Assembly (NCBI GenBank): GCA_023453025.1
Contig: JAEXUD010000018.1
Location: forward strand, 16,310 to 80,309
DNA from: Bacillota bacterium
GTDB taxonomy: Bacteria > Bacillota > Clostridia > Tissierellales > Sedimentibacteraceae
Reading direction: 5' to 3'
DNA: 64,000 nt
Each line of letters starts with the position of its first letter. Within the stretch, counting starts at the first letter, position 1. Positions 45,137 to 53,737 of this stretch are shown piece after piece. The translations under genes and the position numbers were made by a program. Under the pieces are notes generated by a model. It was not told the DNA's origin. It did no database searches and saw nothing but the letters and a program-made list of their open reading frames with translations.

Positions 45137-45165
45137 ATTTTACAACATATTTATAAACAATTCAA
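45137..45165 (-). promoter_or_regulatory. Promoter of the TetM-like GTPase gene
   Basis: TTGAAT (45160-45165) and TAAAAT (45137-45142) on the minus strand with a 17-base spacer, 30 bases before the ATG. Confidence 0.6.
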
Positions 45166-45262
45166 TTTAATTCAGATTATTATTCTTTCACTATCAAAAC
45201 AGATTGTTAAGTGATAATGGTTTTAGTCCGGTCCTGATTCGGATTACGGACTTCATCCTTAC

Positions 45263-46210
45263 TTACCATCCGATATCTGACGGATTTCGAAGCCGTTGAT
45301 GCTTGAGAATCGGCACATTGTATTTTTCGCCCAGTGAACGCACAAGGTCCTTATAGCAACCTTTCATTTTATCGTGAAAAGCTATTGCTTCGATACCGCC
45401 TTTAATAGCCTCCACTGCTCCTGTTGCAAAAGCAAGACCGTGCTCGCCTTCATATTCTCCGGCTACTAACCACTGATTTGCAATAATATGAGACACACCG
45501 AATGCTTCTTTGCCCCATTCGGTAAAAACTGCCTCTGCAAAATTAGGGTCAAAATGAACCCCTCCGACACAGAGGATGTTATGGATTGTCTTTTCGTCAC
45601 CGTTGAAAACTTCTGTCAGCGCATTTGCCAGAGCAGTGCAGGCAGTGCGGTCTGCCCAGCTTTCTTCCACGCTTCCTACCTCAATATCTACCATTGGTAC
45701 GGGATATTGGAGAATAAGCTGCGGTGAGCTTCCTGTTACGGCAGTTCCGGACCAATGAGTTGCTTCTGTCACAGTCCTGTACTCGTCGAGCTTAAGCTCT
45801 GTGCGGTTTTTCTCAAGTGCAAGCAGGAGGTTTCTCATATACTCGGGATTAGCAGGACCGTAAACTCCCGAATTGACATCACCGATGGAATGAACTGTCA
45901 GCACTTTCGGCGGTGCACTTGCACCCTCATGCCATGTTACCATTCCTGACATATCGCAACCGGCGAAATACTTGTTCATCTCCGGCAGATATTTCGTGTA
46001 ATCCCAGCAAACAGGCACTTCGGTAGGAACAAAATAATATATATTGTCCCAAGCATCCTTGTGCATCATGACCTTTCGTCCGTCAAATGTAATATCAGAG
46101 GGGGCAAGCATACCTTTTTCGTCCAATATCTCCCATACCATTCGAGATACCAGTCCCTGACTTTTTTCTTCGTTACAGATATAGTAAACTGCTTTTTTAC
46201 CTGAAATCAT
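45263..46210 (-). CDS. DTD2-like D-aminoacyl-tRNA deacylase family protein
   Basis: 315 residues. The region from about 100 follows the archaeal/plant GEK1-DTD2 family: TVHSIGDVNSGVYGPANPEY, TVTEATHWSGTAV (equivalent of EATHHGP), MVDIEVGSVEESWADR, and GGVHFDPNFAEAVFTEWG. These enzymes free tRNA from D-amino acids and act in the cytosol. The EATHH histidine pair is changed to HW and an insertion precedes the ending, so the activity may differ. The ATG at 46210 follows AAAGGAGA. It directly follows the MarR-GNAT gene (22 bases), so the two are co-transcribed and share control by its palindrome. Bacterial members of this family are uncommon. Confidence 0.75.
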   Translation of the reverse strand: MISGKKAVYYICNEEKSQGLVSRMVWEILDEKGMLAPSDITFDGRKVMMHKDAWDNIYYFVPTEVPVCWDYTKYLPEMNKYFAGCDMSGMVTWHEGASAPPKVLTVHSIGDVNSGVYGPANPEYMRNLLLALEKNRTELKLDEYRTVTEATHWSGTAVTGSSPQLILQYPVPMVDIEVGSVEESWADRTACTALANALTEVFNGDEKTIHNILCVGGVHFDPNFAEAVFTEWGKEAFGVSHIIANQWLVAGEYEGEHGLAFATGAVEAIKGGIEAIAFHDKMKGCYKDLVRSLGEKYNVPILKHQRLRNPSDIGW

Positions 46211-46232
46211 AATATTTTCTCCTTTCCGATGT

Positions 46233-47162
46233 TTATAGCTGCATCTCAAATTCAAGCTCCGTCAAATCTTCACGCCATGAATTGTTTTTCTTTTCCGATA
46301 CCTTTATAAATCCGGCTTTGGTATACATGGCAACAGCCGTATCAAGGTCATTGGTTGTATCAAGGTAGACAGACTTGAAGCCCTTTTCACGGCAGTAAGA
46401 AAGAGCGCCGTTCAACATACGTTTTCCAAGACCGATACCGCGATAATCAGGATGAAGAATAAACCATCTGAGCTGAGCCCTGTCACCGCGTCCCACGATA
46501 GCGATACTCCCGATGATTTCGCCGTAATACTCGGCCAGCCACAGCCTGTCACGTTCGGGGTCATAATTCAGCAGGAATTCATAAAAGGATTGTGCCACAT
46601 ATCCCTCAAAAGCCAACGAATAGTTGTATTCCTGACTGTAAATCCGGCCGTGCATATAAATGATATAGCCTGCATCACCGACTTTGACATCATGACGCAT
46701 TGTAATGTCTTCGGGCATGATTTGCTTGTCCTCGTTCAATATGTTTTCGATAGATATCATATTTTTGACAAGCAAGGATTGGTCATCCGCTGTCAATGGA
46801 TGAATAAGGTTATGTATTTGTTCGTCAGAGCGTGCATTAAGCTCGTTCATTTTATCTTTGCCGATTTGCGTTACGTACAAAAAATACGAACGTGCATCTT
46901 CCGGAGCCCGATGCCTTTCTATCATGCCGTATTTCTCAAACTGCTTAAGAATACGGCTTAAGTATCCGGCATCCATGCAGAGAATTTCCGACAGCTTTTT
47001 GGATGTGCACTTCTCGGTCTTTTCTATTTCATGAAGAACTCTGGCTTCAGACAATGAAAAGCTGCTTTCCAGAATGTGCTGGTTTAACAGCCCAAGTACA
47101 TTCGTATAAAAGCGATTGAAGCTTCTTATGATACCGACTTCTTTTTTCAATTTATCATTCAT
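46233..47162 (-). CDS. MarR-GNAT fusion: regulator and N-acetyltransferase
   Basis: 309 residues. Residues 1-150 are a MarR winged helix: FSLSEARVLHEIEKTEKCTS, LCMDAGYLSRILKQFEKYGM. Residues 155-309 are a GNAT acetyltransferase with DRLWLAEYYGEIIGSIAIVG, LRWFILHPDYRGIGLGKRML (acetyl-CoA loop R-G-x-G-x-G/K) and YLDTTNDLDTAVAMYTKAGF. Such fusions regulate genes and acetylate a small molecule or protein. The ATG at 47162 follows AAGGAGG. A perfect 20-bp palindrome overlaps the -35 box, so it is probably autoregulated. The DTD2-like gene is downstream in the same transcript. Confidence 0.9.
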   Translation of the reverse strand: MNDKLKKEVGIIRSFNRFYTNVLGLLNQHILESSFSLSEARVLHEIEKTEKCTSKKLSEILCMDAGYLSRILKQFEKYGMIERHRAPEDARSYFLYVTQIGKDKMNELNARSDEQIHNLIHPLTADDQSLLVKNMISIENILNEDKQIMPEDITMRHDVKVGDAGYIIYMHGRIYSQEYNYSLAFEGYVAQSFYEFLLNYDPERDRLWLAEYYGEIIGSIAIVGRGDRAQLRWFILHPDYRGIGLGKRMLNGALSYCREKGFKSVYLDTTNDLDTAVAMYTKAGFIKVSEKKNNSWREDLTELEFEMQL

Positions 47163-47184
47163 TCTGTATACCTCCTTTTTCTGC

Positions 47185-47213
47185 ATTATAGTAAAATCAC
47201 TTGCTTTTGTCAA
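47185..47213 (-). promoter_or_regulatory. Consensus promoter of the MarR-GNAT gene
   Basis: Perfect TTGACA (47208-47213) and TATAAT (47185-47190) on the minus strand, spacer 17. Confidence 0.85.
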
Positions 47214-47242
47214 TATTTTTATTTGACAAAAGCAAGTGATTT
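47194..47242. promoter_or_regulatory. Operator-like palindrome of the MarR-GNAT gene
   Basis: AAATCACTTGCTTTTGTCAA (47194-47213) is the exact reverse complement of 47223-47242, around a 9-base centre. It covers the -35 box and spacer of the promoter, so a bound regulator would block RNA polymerase. Confidence 0.8.
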
Positions 47243-47288
47243 GCCCCTTTACTGTTGCTATTCATGGCTGCTATCCATAAATCCTAAG

Positions 47289-47480
47289 AAAAATAAGAAA
47301 AATATATAGCGAACATTTGCAGGACACGATTATAATTCTTAATGAATGGAGGTTGAAAATCCGTTAAGCAGCTTGCACTGTTTGAGCGCCAGCCAGTTTG
47401 CAAGCTGTAGGATTTTTAGCCGCAATGAACTTTAGAATTATTCGTGTCCGAAACCGTGAGCGGATATTTTTCTTATTTTT
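47289..47480. repeat. 192-bp imperfect palindrome (MITE-like or long hairpin)
   Basis: Pairs nest from the outside in: AAAAATAAGAAAAATAT (47289-47305) with 47464-47480, GGACACGA (47320-47327) with 47442-47449, ATAATTCT (47330-47337) with 47434-47441, AAAATCC (47356-47362) with 47410-47416, and CAGCTTGCA (47369-47377) with 47399-47407. The centre is 47378-47398. It ends 10 bases from the stop of the c-di-GMP gene. No reading frame is inside. Confidence 0.7.
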
Positions 47481-47490
47481 CGCTTTCACC

Positions 47491-50178
47491 TTACTGCCTG
47501 CCGTCTGATTCTATCATGTTCACGAATATATCGGCAATTTTAGGATCAAACTGTGTCCCTGCCCCGTCTCTGATAACCTTTACAGCCTTTTTCCCGGATT
47601 CGGAATTATCTTCTCCGTTAATGACCCTTTCATAAACTTCGACAATGGAAATAATCCTTGAAAGAAGCGGTATTTCTTCACCCTTGAGCCCTCTGGGGTA
47701 ACCCTTTCCGTCCCATCTTTCATGATGAGCATAAACAATTTCAGACAAATCAACGGTATTGTCAAATAAGTTCAAAATACGGTATCCCACTGCAGAATGC
47801 TGCTGCATTTTCTCATGTTCTTCTTCTGTCAGAATATCTTTATGCAAGATGCTGTCATCAAGCACAACTTTGCCTATATCATGTAAATATCCCGCTTTCT
47901 TTAGTATTTTAATATCTGCATCGGAAAGGTTCAAAGCAGCTCCCAGCTCACTGCACAATTCACCGACAGCAATAGCATGCTGTTTTTCTCTTAAACTTTT
48001 TGTATGCAGGGTTTCTATAAGAGTATTGATTATTTCAAAATTTGTAGATTTACGGTTTAGAGTTTTATCCTTGTACATTTCGTTTTCTGCTTCTGACACT
48101 ATATCTGCAATAGATTGATTAGAGCTTGTCTTCGTATCACTCCCCAGAGAAATGCTGCATTTTATTGCAGCTACACGTGCCTCGGAAAAACCGGATTTGA
48201 TGCGTGATAATATTTTCTTCACGTCTTCGCTGTTTGTTTTCGGCAGAAGCATAATGAATTCATCACCGCCTACACGTGCAATTGCATCACTTTCTCTGCA
48301 GCATTGCTTCAAAATTTCAGAAGACTTTTTGATAAGTGTGTCTCCTGCTGAATGCCCAAAGATATCGTTAGTCAGTTTCAGCCCGTTTATATCTGCAAAA
48401 ATAACTGACAGCGGAAGGTTGTCGGAAATATCAAGTGCCTTGAGTTCATCTTCAAAACATCTCCTGTTGTGCAGCCCTGTCAGAGAATCATGGCAGCTAA
48501 GATATTTGATTTTTTCCTCTCTTTTTTTGCGCTCATTAATATCCATGAAGGTTATAACTGCGCCGATGACTTTCCCGTTTTTTATCTGAGGATATGAGTA
48601 ATATTCAACTTCAAAAGGTGCGCCGTCGGATTTCCAGAACACCTCATCATCCGAATGAGTACCTATGCCCTGTCTTATTGACTGGAATACCTTGCAGTCC
48701 TCGACAGGAAAAAGTGAACCGTCAGAATGACTGTGATGAATCTGCATATGCATATTTTTACCCAGCAGGTCATCCTGACTTTTATATCCAAGCATATTTA
48801 AACAGCTAATATTACAGAACGTACAGCTTCCGTCCAGGTCAATACCATAAATTGCCTCAGCTGTAGAATCCAATATGAGCTGCAGCTGTCCTTTGCTTTC
48901 TTCCAATTCTATTGTTCTGATTTTCACTGTTTCTTCCAGATTATTGATTAAAAAATGCAGATAATCAGCAACTTTATTAAATGCCTTTGAGATTTTACCT
49001 ATCTCATCATTTCTTACAATAACCGCCCTGTCCGAAAAATTTCCTGATGCTATATTGTCGGATACCTTTAATAAACTGAGCATTGGCTTGAAAAGCCTGT
49101 TGGTAATGGCATAATAAATAGCCATTGACAATAATACCGCAATTATGGAAAGAAATACTGTCAGCATTATGTTGTGTGTTATTTCAGACATAAGTAAATT
49201 TTCAGGCACAGCGGAAATAATAACCCAATCAATTCCCTCTTTATGATACTCTTCAACATTAACAAACAAATTTTCATTTTCGCCTTCATACAAAAAGTCC
49301 GAATTATGTTCTTGCTTGTATTTCATATAAGCTTGCTCTATATCAGCATTATTTAAATCCCCAAGTGTATATCGTTTCAAAGTACCGTCGGCAAGCACAG
49401 TAAAATTCTCTGCTTTCTGTGAATTTCCAATCAAATTTCCTGTATCACCTTCAATAATACAGGCGTATCCATGATTATTCAAAACAAGCTCCTCAAGATA
49501 GAAACCGATATCCGACAGAAGTATATGTGTTCCGAGAACACCCAGAAGCTCACCGTTATCATCATAGACAGGATATGCATAAGACACAGTCAGGTCATCC
49601 ATTACAAAATGCTTGTATACAGGTGAAAACATCGGGCTTTTTGATTGTTCAGCCGCCTTGTACCAATCGCGTGTGCGCGGATCAAATTTTCCTGCTGATA
49701 CAACCATTTCACCGGCAGTTAAATCCTCCGTGACAGAATAATACCAGGAGTTTCCGTCAGTATCAGCATTATTCCTCATGATTTCTATTATTCCGTTTTC
49801 ATTTCTTCTTGCCCCGTAATATTCTCCGTTTACGGTACCAAAGCTGAAGCTGTATATTTCCTTGCTGTAGGAGCTTAAAACGCCTGTAAAAAACTTTTCT
49901 CTTGCTTCTTCATCCGGCAAATCAAGGATATCGTTTTCAATTAATTTGTGGTTAACTTCATTTATTTTTACCGGAACATTCATAAACATTTCAATTTTGT
50001 AGTATATATCCTGATTCATATCTTCAGCTATATTATTAACAATATGCTTAGCAGATGATGCCCAATTGGAAAAGACTATATATCCTATACCGCTGACAGT
50101 TATCAGCAAAACAAAAATAAACATAAAAATTATGATATTGATTATTGAAAAGCTTTCTCTTGAATTGTTTTTTATCAT
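47491..50178 (-). CDS. Cache-HAMP-PAS-GGDEF-HD-GYP cyclic-di-GMP protein
   Basis: 895 residues. A membrane helix (about 12-34), an extracellular dCache sensor (about 40-330, FDPRTRDWYKAAEQ, SYAYPVYDDNGELLGVLG), a second helix (about 342-362), HAMP, a short coiled part, PAS (about 430-540, ILDSTAEAIYGIDLDGSCTF), GGDEF (about 555-700, HDSLTGLHNRR, RVGGDEFIMLLP intact), and HD-GYP (about 715-890, LHDIGKVVLDD, HHERWDGKGYPRGLKGEEIP). It should both make and degrade c-di-GMP in response to an external ligand. In the HD-GYP part the usual late V-[AS]-D-x-[FY]-D reads VEVYE, which may weaken metal binding. The ATG follows CAAGGAGAAG. Confidence 0.92.
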   Translation of the reverse strand: MIKNNSRESFSIINIIIFMFIFVLLITVSGIGYIVFSNWASSAKHIVNNIAEDMNQDIYYKIEMFMNVPVKINEVNHKLIENDILDLPDEEAREKFFTGVLSSYSKEIYSFSFGTVNGEYYGARRNENGIIEIMRNNADTDGNSWYYSVTEDLTAGEMVVSAGKFDPRTRDWYKAAEQSKSPMFSPVYKHFVMDDLTVSYAYPVYDDNGELLGVLGTHILLSDIGFYLEELVLNNHGYACIIEGDTGNLIGNSQKAENFTVLADGTLKRYTLGDLNNADIEQAYMKYKQEHNSDFLYEGENENLFVNVEEYHKEGIDWVIISAVPENLLMSEITHNIMLTVFLSIIAVLLSMAIYYAITNRLFKPMLSLLKVSDNIASGNFSDRAVIVRNDEIGKISKAFNKVADYLHFLINNLEETVKIRTIELEESKGQLQLILDSTAEAIYGIDLDGSCTFCNISCLNMLGYKSQDDLLGKNMHMQIHHSHSDGSLFPVEDCKVFQSIRQGIGTHSDDEVFWKSDGAPFEVEYYSYPQIKNGKVIGAVITFMDINERKKREEKIKYLSCHDSLTGLHNRRCFEDELKALDISDNLPLSVIFADINGLKLTNDIFGHSAGDTLIKKSSEILKQCCRESDAIARVGGDEFIMLLPKTNSEDVKKILSRIKSGFSEARVAAIKCSISLGSDTKTSSNQSIADIVSEAENEMYKDKTLNRKSTNFEIINTLIETLHTKSLREKQHAIAVGELCSELGAALNLSDADIKILKKAGYLHDIGKVVLDDSILHKDILTEEEHEKMQQHSAVGYRILNLFDNTVDLSEIVYAHHERWDGKGYPRGLKGEEIPLLSRIISIVEVYERVINGEDNSESGKKAVKVIRDGAGTQFDPKIADIFVNMIESDGRQ

Positions 50179-50276
50179 AGTCTTCTCCTTGTCTTAATCA
50201 TTCTACATATATAGATGATAATTTATTGAAATATATCCGTTATATACCCAATAAACAGAGCTTCTAACAAAAATAA

Positions 50277-50702
50277 TTACTGTCCATATGATTCATCAGA
50301 ATATAGTTTTTTTAACTCTGCCATCTCTTCGCGACTCAGTGTTTTTAATGTTACAAGGTGAATAGTAACTGCTATTCCCACTATAGTCAAAAACAGTCTT
50401 ATATGAAGGCTGTGCACAATAATCATGGAAACAATCAGAGTAGACCAGAGAAAAACTATTGTACCAATCTTTGTGTTTTTTGGAACGGCCCTATAAGTCA
50501 GGTAAGAATAAATATATGCTCCAAAAATTTTATGATTTATCAGCCATTTATACAATCTCTCCGAGCTTCTCACATAGCAGAAGGAAGCAAGCAAAAGAAA
50601 AGGCGTTGTCGGCAGCACAGGTATAAAAATACCGATTGTACCTAATACCAGTGAAACTGACCCAAGGAAAATAAGCAGGTATTTCTTTAAGTGTATTTTC
50701 AT
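50277..50702 (-). CDS. YbaN/DUF454-family inner-membrane protein
   Basis: 141 residues with three or four hydrophobic helices. The family pattern is GSVSLVLGTIGIFIPVLPTT, FLLLASFCYVRSSERLYKWL and a short cytosolic tail. The function is unknown throughout the family. It is monocistronic: a promoter (50760-50789) and an 8-bp hairpin precede it, and the c-di-GMP gene starts 98 bases below. The ATG has GAGGATGA upstream. Confidence 0.9.
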   Translation of the reverse strand: MKIHLKKYLLIFLGSVSLVLGTIGIFIPVLPTTPFLLLASFCYVRSSERLYKWLINHKIFGAYIYSYLTYRAVPKNTKIGTIVFLWSTLIVSMIIVHSLHIRLFLTIVGIAVTIHLVTLKTLSREEMAELKKLYSDESYGQ

Positions 50703-50726
50703 ATATCATCCTCTATCAAAGAAATT

Positions 50727-50789
50727 AAGGGTAGGCACGCTACCCTTATTATAACTATGATTATATTATATTTTTGTATTCATTATCAA
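50727..50789 (-). promoter_or_regulatory. Promoter and leader hairpin of the YbaN-like gene
   Basis: TTGATA (50784-50789) and TATAAT (50760-50765) on the minus strand, spacer 18. Between the -10 box and the ATG, AAGGGTAG (50727-50734) pairs perfectly with 50740-50747, a possible operator or leader stem. Confidence 0.55.
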
Positions 50790-50938
50790 TAAATTTTTTT
50801 ATATCTTTTGATTGCTATAAGCTATTACACTCATCTTAAACTCATCAATCAAGAAATATTTCATGTTACATAAATGTAACACACTCATGGTAAATAGTCA
50901 GAAAGAATAAAAAGAAAACTAAAATCTTTAAAAAATTG

Positions 50939-50967
50939 TTGACAAAATTCAATATTAATAATATTAT
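50939..50967 (+). promoter_or_regulatory. Promoter of the T-box leader and pheA
   Basis: TTGACA (50939-50944), 17 bases, TATTAT (50962-50967). RNA would start near 50974, giving a leader of about 320 bases. Confidence 0.7.
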
Positions 50968-50973
50968 ACTAAA

Positions 50974-51285
50974 AACTCAATAATAAAACTGCTATGATAG
51001 AAGAAAGTAAATTTGAGGAAGCTACCAGGGAGTGTCCGCCGTTGACTGCAAGCGAACATTAGATTAATCATTTTGAAGTTCCTTCTTGAGCACTTAGGCT
51101 GAATTAAGTAGGCTTGAGCGTACCTCCTGCGTTACAAGGATAGAATATCAGATATAATCTCGTATTCGAAAAAAGTGCGGCACTTTGCTGAATTTGGGTG
51201 GTACCACGGAATAGTTTAATTTTAACCTTTCGTCCCTGTATTGTTAATGATATGGGTTCGGAGGGTTTTTTATTTTATAAAAAAA
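50974..51285 (+). promoter_or_regulatory. T-box riboswitch, probably tRNA-Phe responsive
   Basis: The leader ends in a canonical T-box, TGGGTGGTACCACGG (51195-51209), followed by a terminator stem (CCTTTCGTCCC with GGGTTCGGAGGG, 51226-51266) and a T-run. A Stem I-like region begins near GAGGAAGCTACCAGGGAGTG. UUC candidates for the specifier lie at 51079-51081 and 51083-51085, but I could not fix the specifier loop by eye. Uncharged tRNA would stabilise the antiterminator and turn on the downstream prephenate dehydratase. The phenylalanine assignment rests on that gene. Confidence 0.9.
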
Positions 51286-51297
51286 TGAGGTGGAGAT

Positions 51298-52383
51298 ATG
51301 ACACAACACAATAATTTGATAGCTGAAATAAACAAATATGATAAACTGATGAGAGATATATTTGAAAAACGGATGTCAGTATTAGAACAAATTATTTCAG
51401 CTGAAAATAATACTTCCGGCGAAATACCTTCTGCCGGAGACAATGAAAACAATAAATATACCTATGAATACAATTATTTTTTTAACAGTCTATTGTCCTT
51501 GGATGAAAATTTCAAGTACAAAAAAAACCTGAAAAAAAATAACAAATATCCTGTTAAGTACACCACCGACATCTCTGATATTCATAATGTCTGCTATCAG
51601 GGTTTACCGTTTTCATATTCCGAAGGTGCGTCGAAAAGTTTGTTTAAGGATAAGACCTATATTAACAAATTATCATTTGAGGATGTGTTCAGGGATGTAC
51701 ATGACGGATATGCCGATGCGGGAGTAGTACCTGTTGAGAATTCTACGGCAGGGTACGTTACTGATGTTTATGACCTGCTCTTAAAATATGATTTGTATAT
51801 AAATTATAATTATGTTCGAAAGGTGGACCATTGCCTTGCCGGAACCAAGGATTCCTGCATTGAAGATATTGAAGTGGTATATTCTCATCCTCAGGCACTT
51901 ATGCAGTGCAGTGATTATATAAATTCACGAGGATTAAAGGCATTGAATGAAACAAACACGGCAGTCGCAGCGCAAAGAGTATATTTGATGAACAATAAAA
52001 ACACTGCATGCATTTGTTCTCCTGAAGCAGTTGAAAACTATGGTCTTAAAATCCTCAAGGACAATATAAATCCGGGACAGAATTATACCAGATTCGGAGC
52101 AATATCAAAATATCTGTTAGCCGATGAAAGCCATAACCGAATAAGCATCGTATTTACGGTACCGCATGAAATCGGAGCTCTTGATAAGGTTCTGGCATTA
52201 TTTTCGTACTACAGCATAAATTTATCCTACATCTACTCAAGACCTGATTTGGGAAGCCCCTGGAAATATTTGTTCTACATGGATTTCGAGGGAAATATAT
52301 TGGATGAAAGTGTAAACACCATACTTTATCAGCTTGAAAAGGAGCTTCCTTTCCTGAAAATCCTGGGAAGCTTCCATGCATAA
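51298..52383 (+). CDS. pheA: Prephenate dehydratase, with possible N-terminal chorismate mutase domain
   Basis: 361 residues. Residues 1-80 could be a reduced AroQ-type chorismate mutase (EINKYDKLMRDIFEKRM). Residues 98-275 are the dehydratase: CYQGLPFSYSEGASKSLF, DAGVVPVENSTAGYV, YSHPQALMQCSDYI, and NYTRFGAIS with the catalytic TRF. Residues 285-361 are an ACT domain: GALDKVLALFSYYSINLSYI, where the usual ESRP is YSRP. It converts prephenate to phenylpyruvate for phenylalanine synthesis in the cytosol. The changed ESRP glutamate may weaken phenylalanine feedback, leaving the T-box as main control. The ATG follows GAGGTGGAG. Confidence 0.92.
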   Translation: MTQHNNLIAEINKYDKLMRDIFEKRMSVLEQIISAENNTSGEIPSAGDNENNKYTYEYNYFFNSLLSLDENFKYKKNLKKNNKYPVKYTTDISDIHNVCYQGLPFSYSEGASKSLFKDKTYINKLSFEDVFRDVHDGYADAGVVPVENSTAGYVTDVYDLLLKYDLYINYNYVRKVDHCLAGTKDSCIEDIEVVYSHPQALMQCSDYINSRGLKALNETNTAVAAQRVYLMNNKNTACICSPEAVENYGLKILKDNINPGQNYTRFGAISKYLLADESHNRISIVFTVPHEIGALDKVLALFSYYSINLSYIYSRPDLGSPWKYLFYMDFEGNILDESVNTILYQLEKELPFLKILGSFHA

Positions 52384-52402
52384 ATCGCGGCGGAAATGTA
52401 TA

Positions 52403-52432
52403 AGGAGTCCTTTACAGGACTCTCAGGCTTTT
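52403..52432 (+). terminator. Short terminator after pheA
   Basis: GAGTCC (52405-52410) pairs with GGACTC (52417-52422) and is followed by GCTTTTTC. The stem is short, and the site lies between two convergent genes. Confidence 0.5.
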
Positions 52433-52435
52433 TCA

Positions 52436-53035
52436 TCAACCCGGCAGTATTGTTTCACACTTCCATTTCCGGTGTAATCCATCCCGGAAAAGTTTATTTA
52501 CACATCCATACGGCTGATGTACGTTAAATATCTCATTTAAAGGAGACCCCAGAAGCTTGCTCAATATAACCCTGATAACTCCCGCATGAGTGATTATCAT
52601 CACATTTCCGTCGGAATTTCCGATGATATTTTCAAATACCGGGAGCACTCTTTTTTGGACCTGATAAAAACTCTCTCCGCCGGGAGGATTGAACGTATCT
52701 ATATGCCTGCCTCTTTTTTCGTATAATTCAGGGAACCGGTTTTTTATATATGAAAATGACTCGCCCTCCCATTCACCCATATCAATTTCTTTTAATTCAT
52801 CAATCAGTTGCTTCGCTACATTTCTGCCGTCTAATATAATCTCTGAAGTTTGTACACACCTTATTAAAGGACTGCTGTAGGCTTTCTCTATATCAATGCC
52901 GGAAAAATACTCCTTCAGCCTTCCTGCCTGTTCAATTCCCTCATTGCAAAGCGGCAAATCGGTAACCCCTATATACCGCTTTTCAGCACCCTCGTCAATC
53001 TTACCATGTCTTATCATATAAATTTTTTTATCCAT
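52436..53035 (-). CDS. Histidine phosphatase family protein (CobC/PhoE-like)
   Basis: 199 residues. The catalytic IYMIRHGKIDEG carries the RHG histidine, KAYSSPLIRCVQTSEII has the second arginine, ELKEIDMGEWEGESF the acidic motif, and IITHAGVIRVILS the final histidine. It removes phosphate from a small molecule; alpha-ribazole phosphate (CobC) is a common substrate, but no cobalamin genes are here. It is the last gene of the long molybdenum-hydroxylase operon, 69 bases after the nucleotidyltransferase. Related phosphatases recur in such clusters, so a role in cofactor maturation is likely. The ATG at 53035 follows GGAAAAGG; a TTG lies two codons earlier. Confidence 0.88.
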   Translation of the reverse strand: MDKKIYMIRHGKIDEGAEKRYIGVTDLPLCNEGIEQAGRLKEYFSGIDIEKAYSSPLIRCVQTSEIILDGRNVAKQLIDELKEIDMGEWEGESFSYIKNRFPELYEKRGRHIDTFNPPGGESFYQVQKRVLPVFENIIGNSDGNVMIITHAGVIRVILSKLLGSPLNEIFNVHQPYGCVNKLFRDGLHRKWKCETILPG

Positions 53036-53104
53036 AAACAAAACCTTTTCCTATAATTATTTCTATATTTTTTGGGTTTCCTCAGGACTATTTGTATATA
53101 TTTA

Positions 53105-53737
53105 TTAATGTATAGCATTCCATCCTGTTTGGTGCGCCAGAAAAAAATACTTTAATAGTCTTATATAATCTTTTTTTGTATCCATATCCATTAAAATTGT
53201 TTCATCAAATACCGGTACGTCTAAAGAGTCATCCTTATAATTTTCAAGTATCTTTTTCAGCCCACCGTCCCCATTGCTGTCTGCTATTGCCTGTTTATAC
53301 TTGCAGTCGATTAGCGGAGGATGTCCTTTTTCTTCACAAAATACGGGATAAATAATACCTTTATCATATTCCAGATACTTGTATTTCAATACTTCTATTG
53401 TTCGTTTCTTTACAAGCGGAACATCCACAGGCTGCACAAAAAATGCCGCCGTATTTTCGTCAAGTGCCCCCACACCTTTTAACACCGAAGAAAACATTCC
53501 CCGGGAGTAGTTTTCGTTCAATACACATTTAACATCTGCATCCCTTAACTCATTCATTACTTCGCTTCCCCTGTATCCGGTAACAACTATTATATCGTCA
53601 ACGCCGGAGCTCTTATGGGTATTGACGACTGTTTTTACAGCAGTAAATTCTCCGAATTTCAGAAGAGGCTTGAAAATACCCATTCTTGAAGAATAACCTG
53701 CAGCCAGAACAATTGAAGCAATCTTACCCTTTTTCAT
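53105..53737 (-). CDS. MobA/MocA-like nucleotidyltransferase
   Basis: 210 residues of the NTP-transferase fold: SIVLAAGYSSRMGIFKPLLK (signature G-x-S-x-R-M-G with the catalytic Lys), VDDIIVVTGYRGSEV, NENYSRGMFSSVLKGV, FFVQPVDVPLV (metal-binding Asp) and GHPPLID. In molybdenum hydroxylase clusters this type (MocA) adds CMP to molybdopterin to give the cytosine dinucleotide cofactor; it is also called the DVU_1551 family. It should serve the hydroxylase at the head of this operon. The ATG at 53737 overlaps the preceding gene by 14 bases and has AGAGAGG upstream. Confidence 0.88.
   Translation of the reverse strand: MKKGKIASIVLAAGYSSRMGIFKPLLKFGEFTAVKTVVNTHKSSGVDDIIVVTGYRGSEVMNELRDADVKCVLNENYSRGMFSSVLKGVGALDENTAAFFVQPVDVPLVKKRTIEVLKYKYLEYDKGIIYPVFCEEKGHPPLIDCKYKQAIADSNGDGGLKKILENYKDDSLDVPVFDETILMDMDTKKDYIRLLKYFFLAHQTGWNAIH

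Noticed and set aside
45225..45252. AGTCCG/CGGACT hairpin as a terminator of the DTD2-like gene
   Set aside because: The T-run lies on the wrong strand for that gene.
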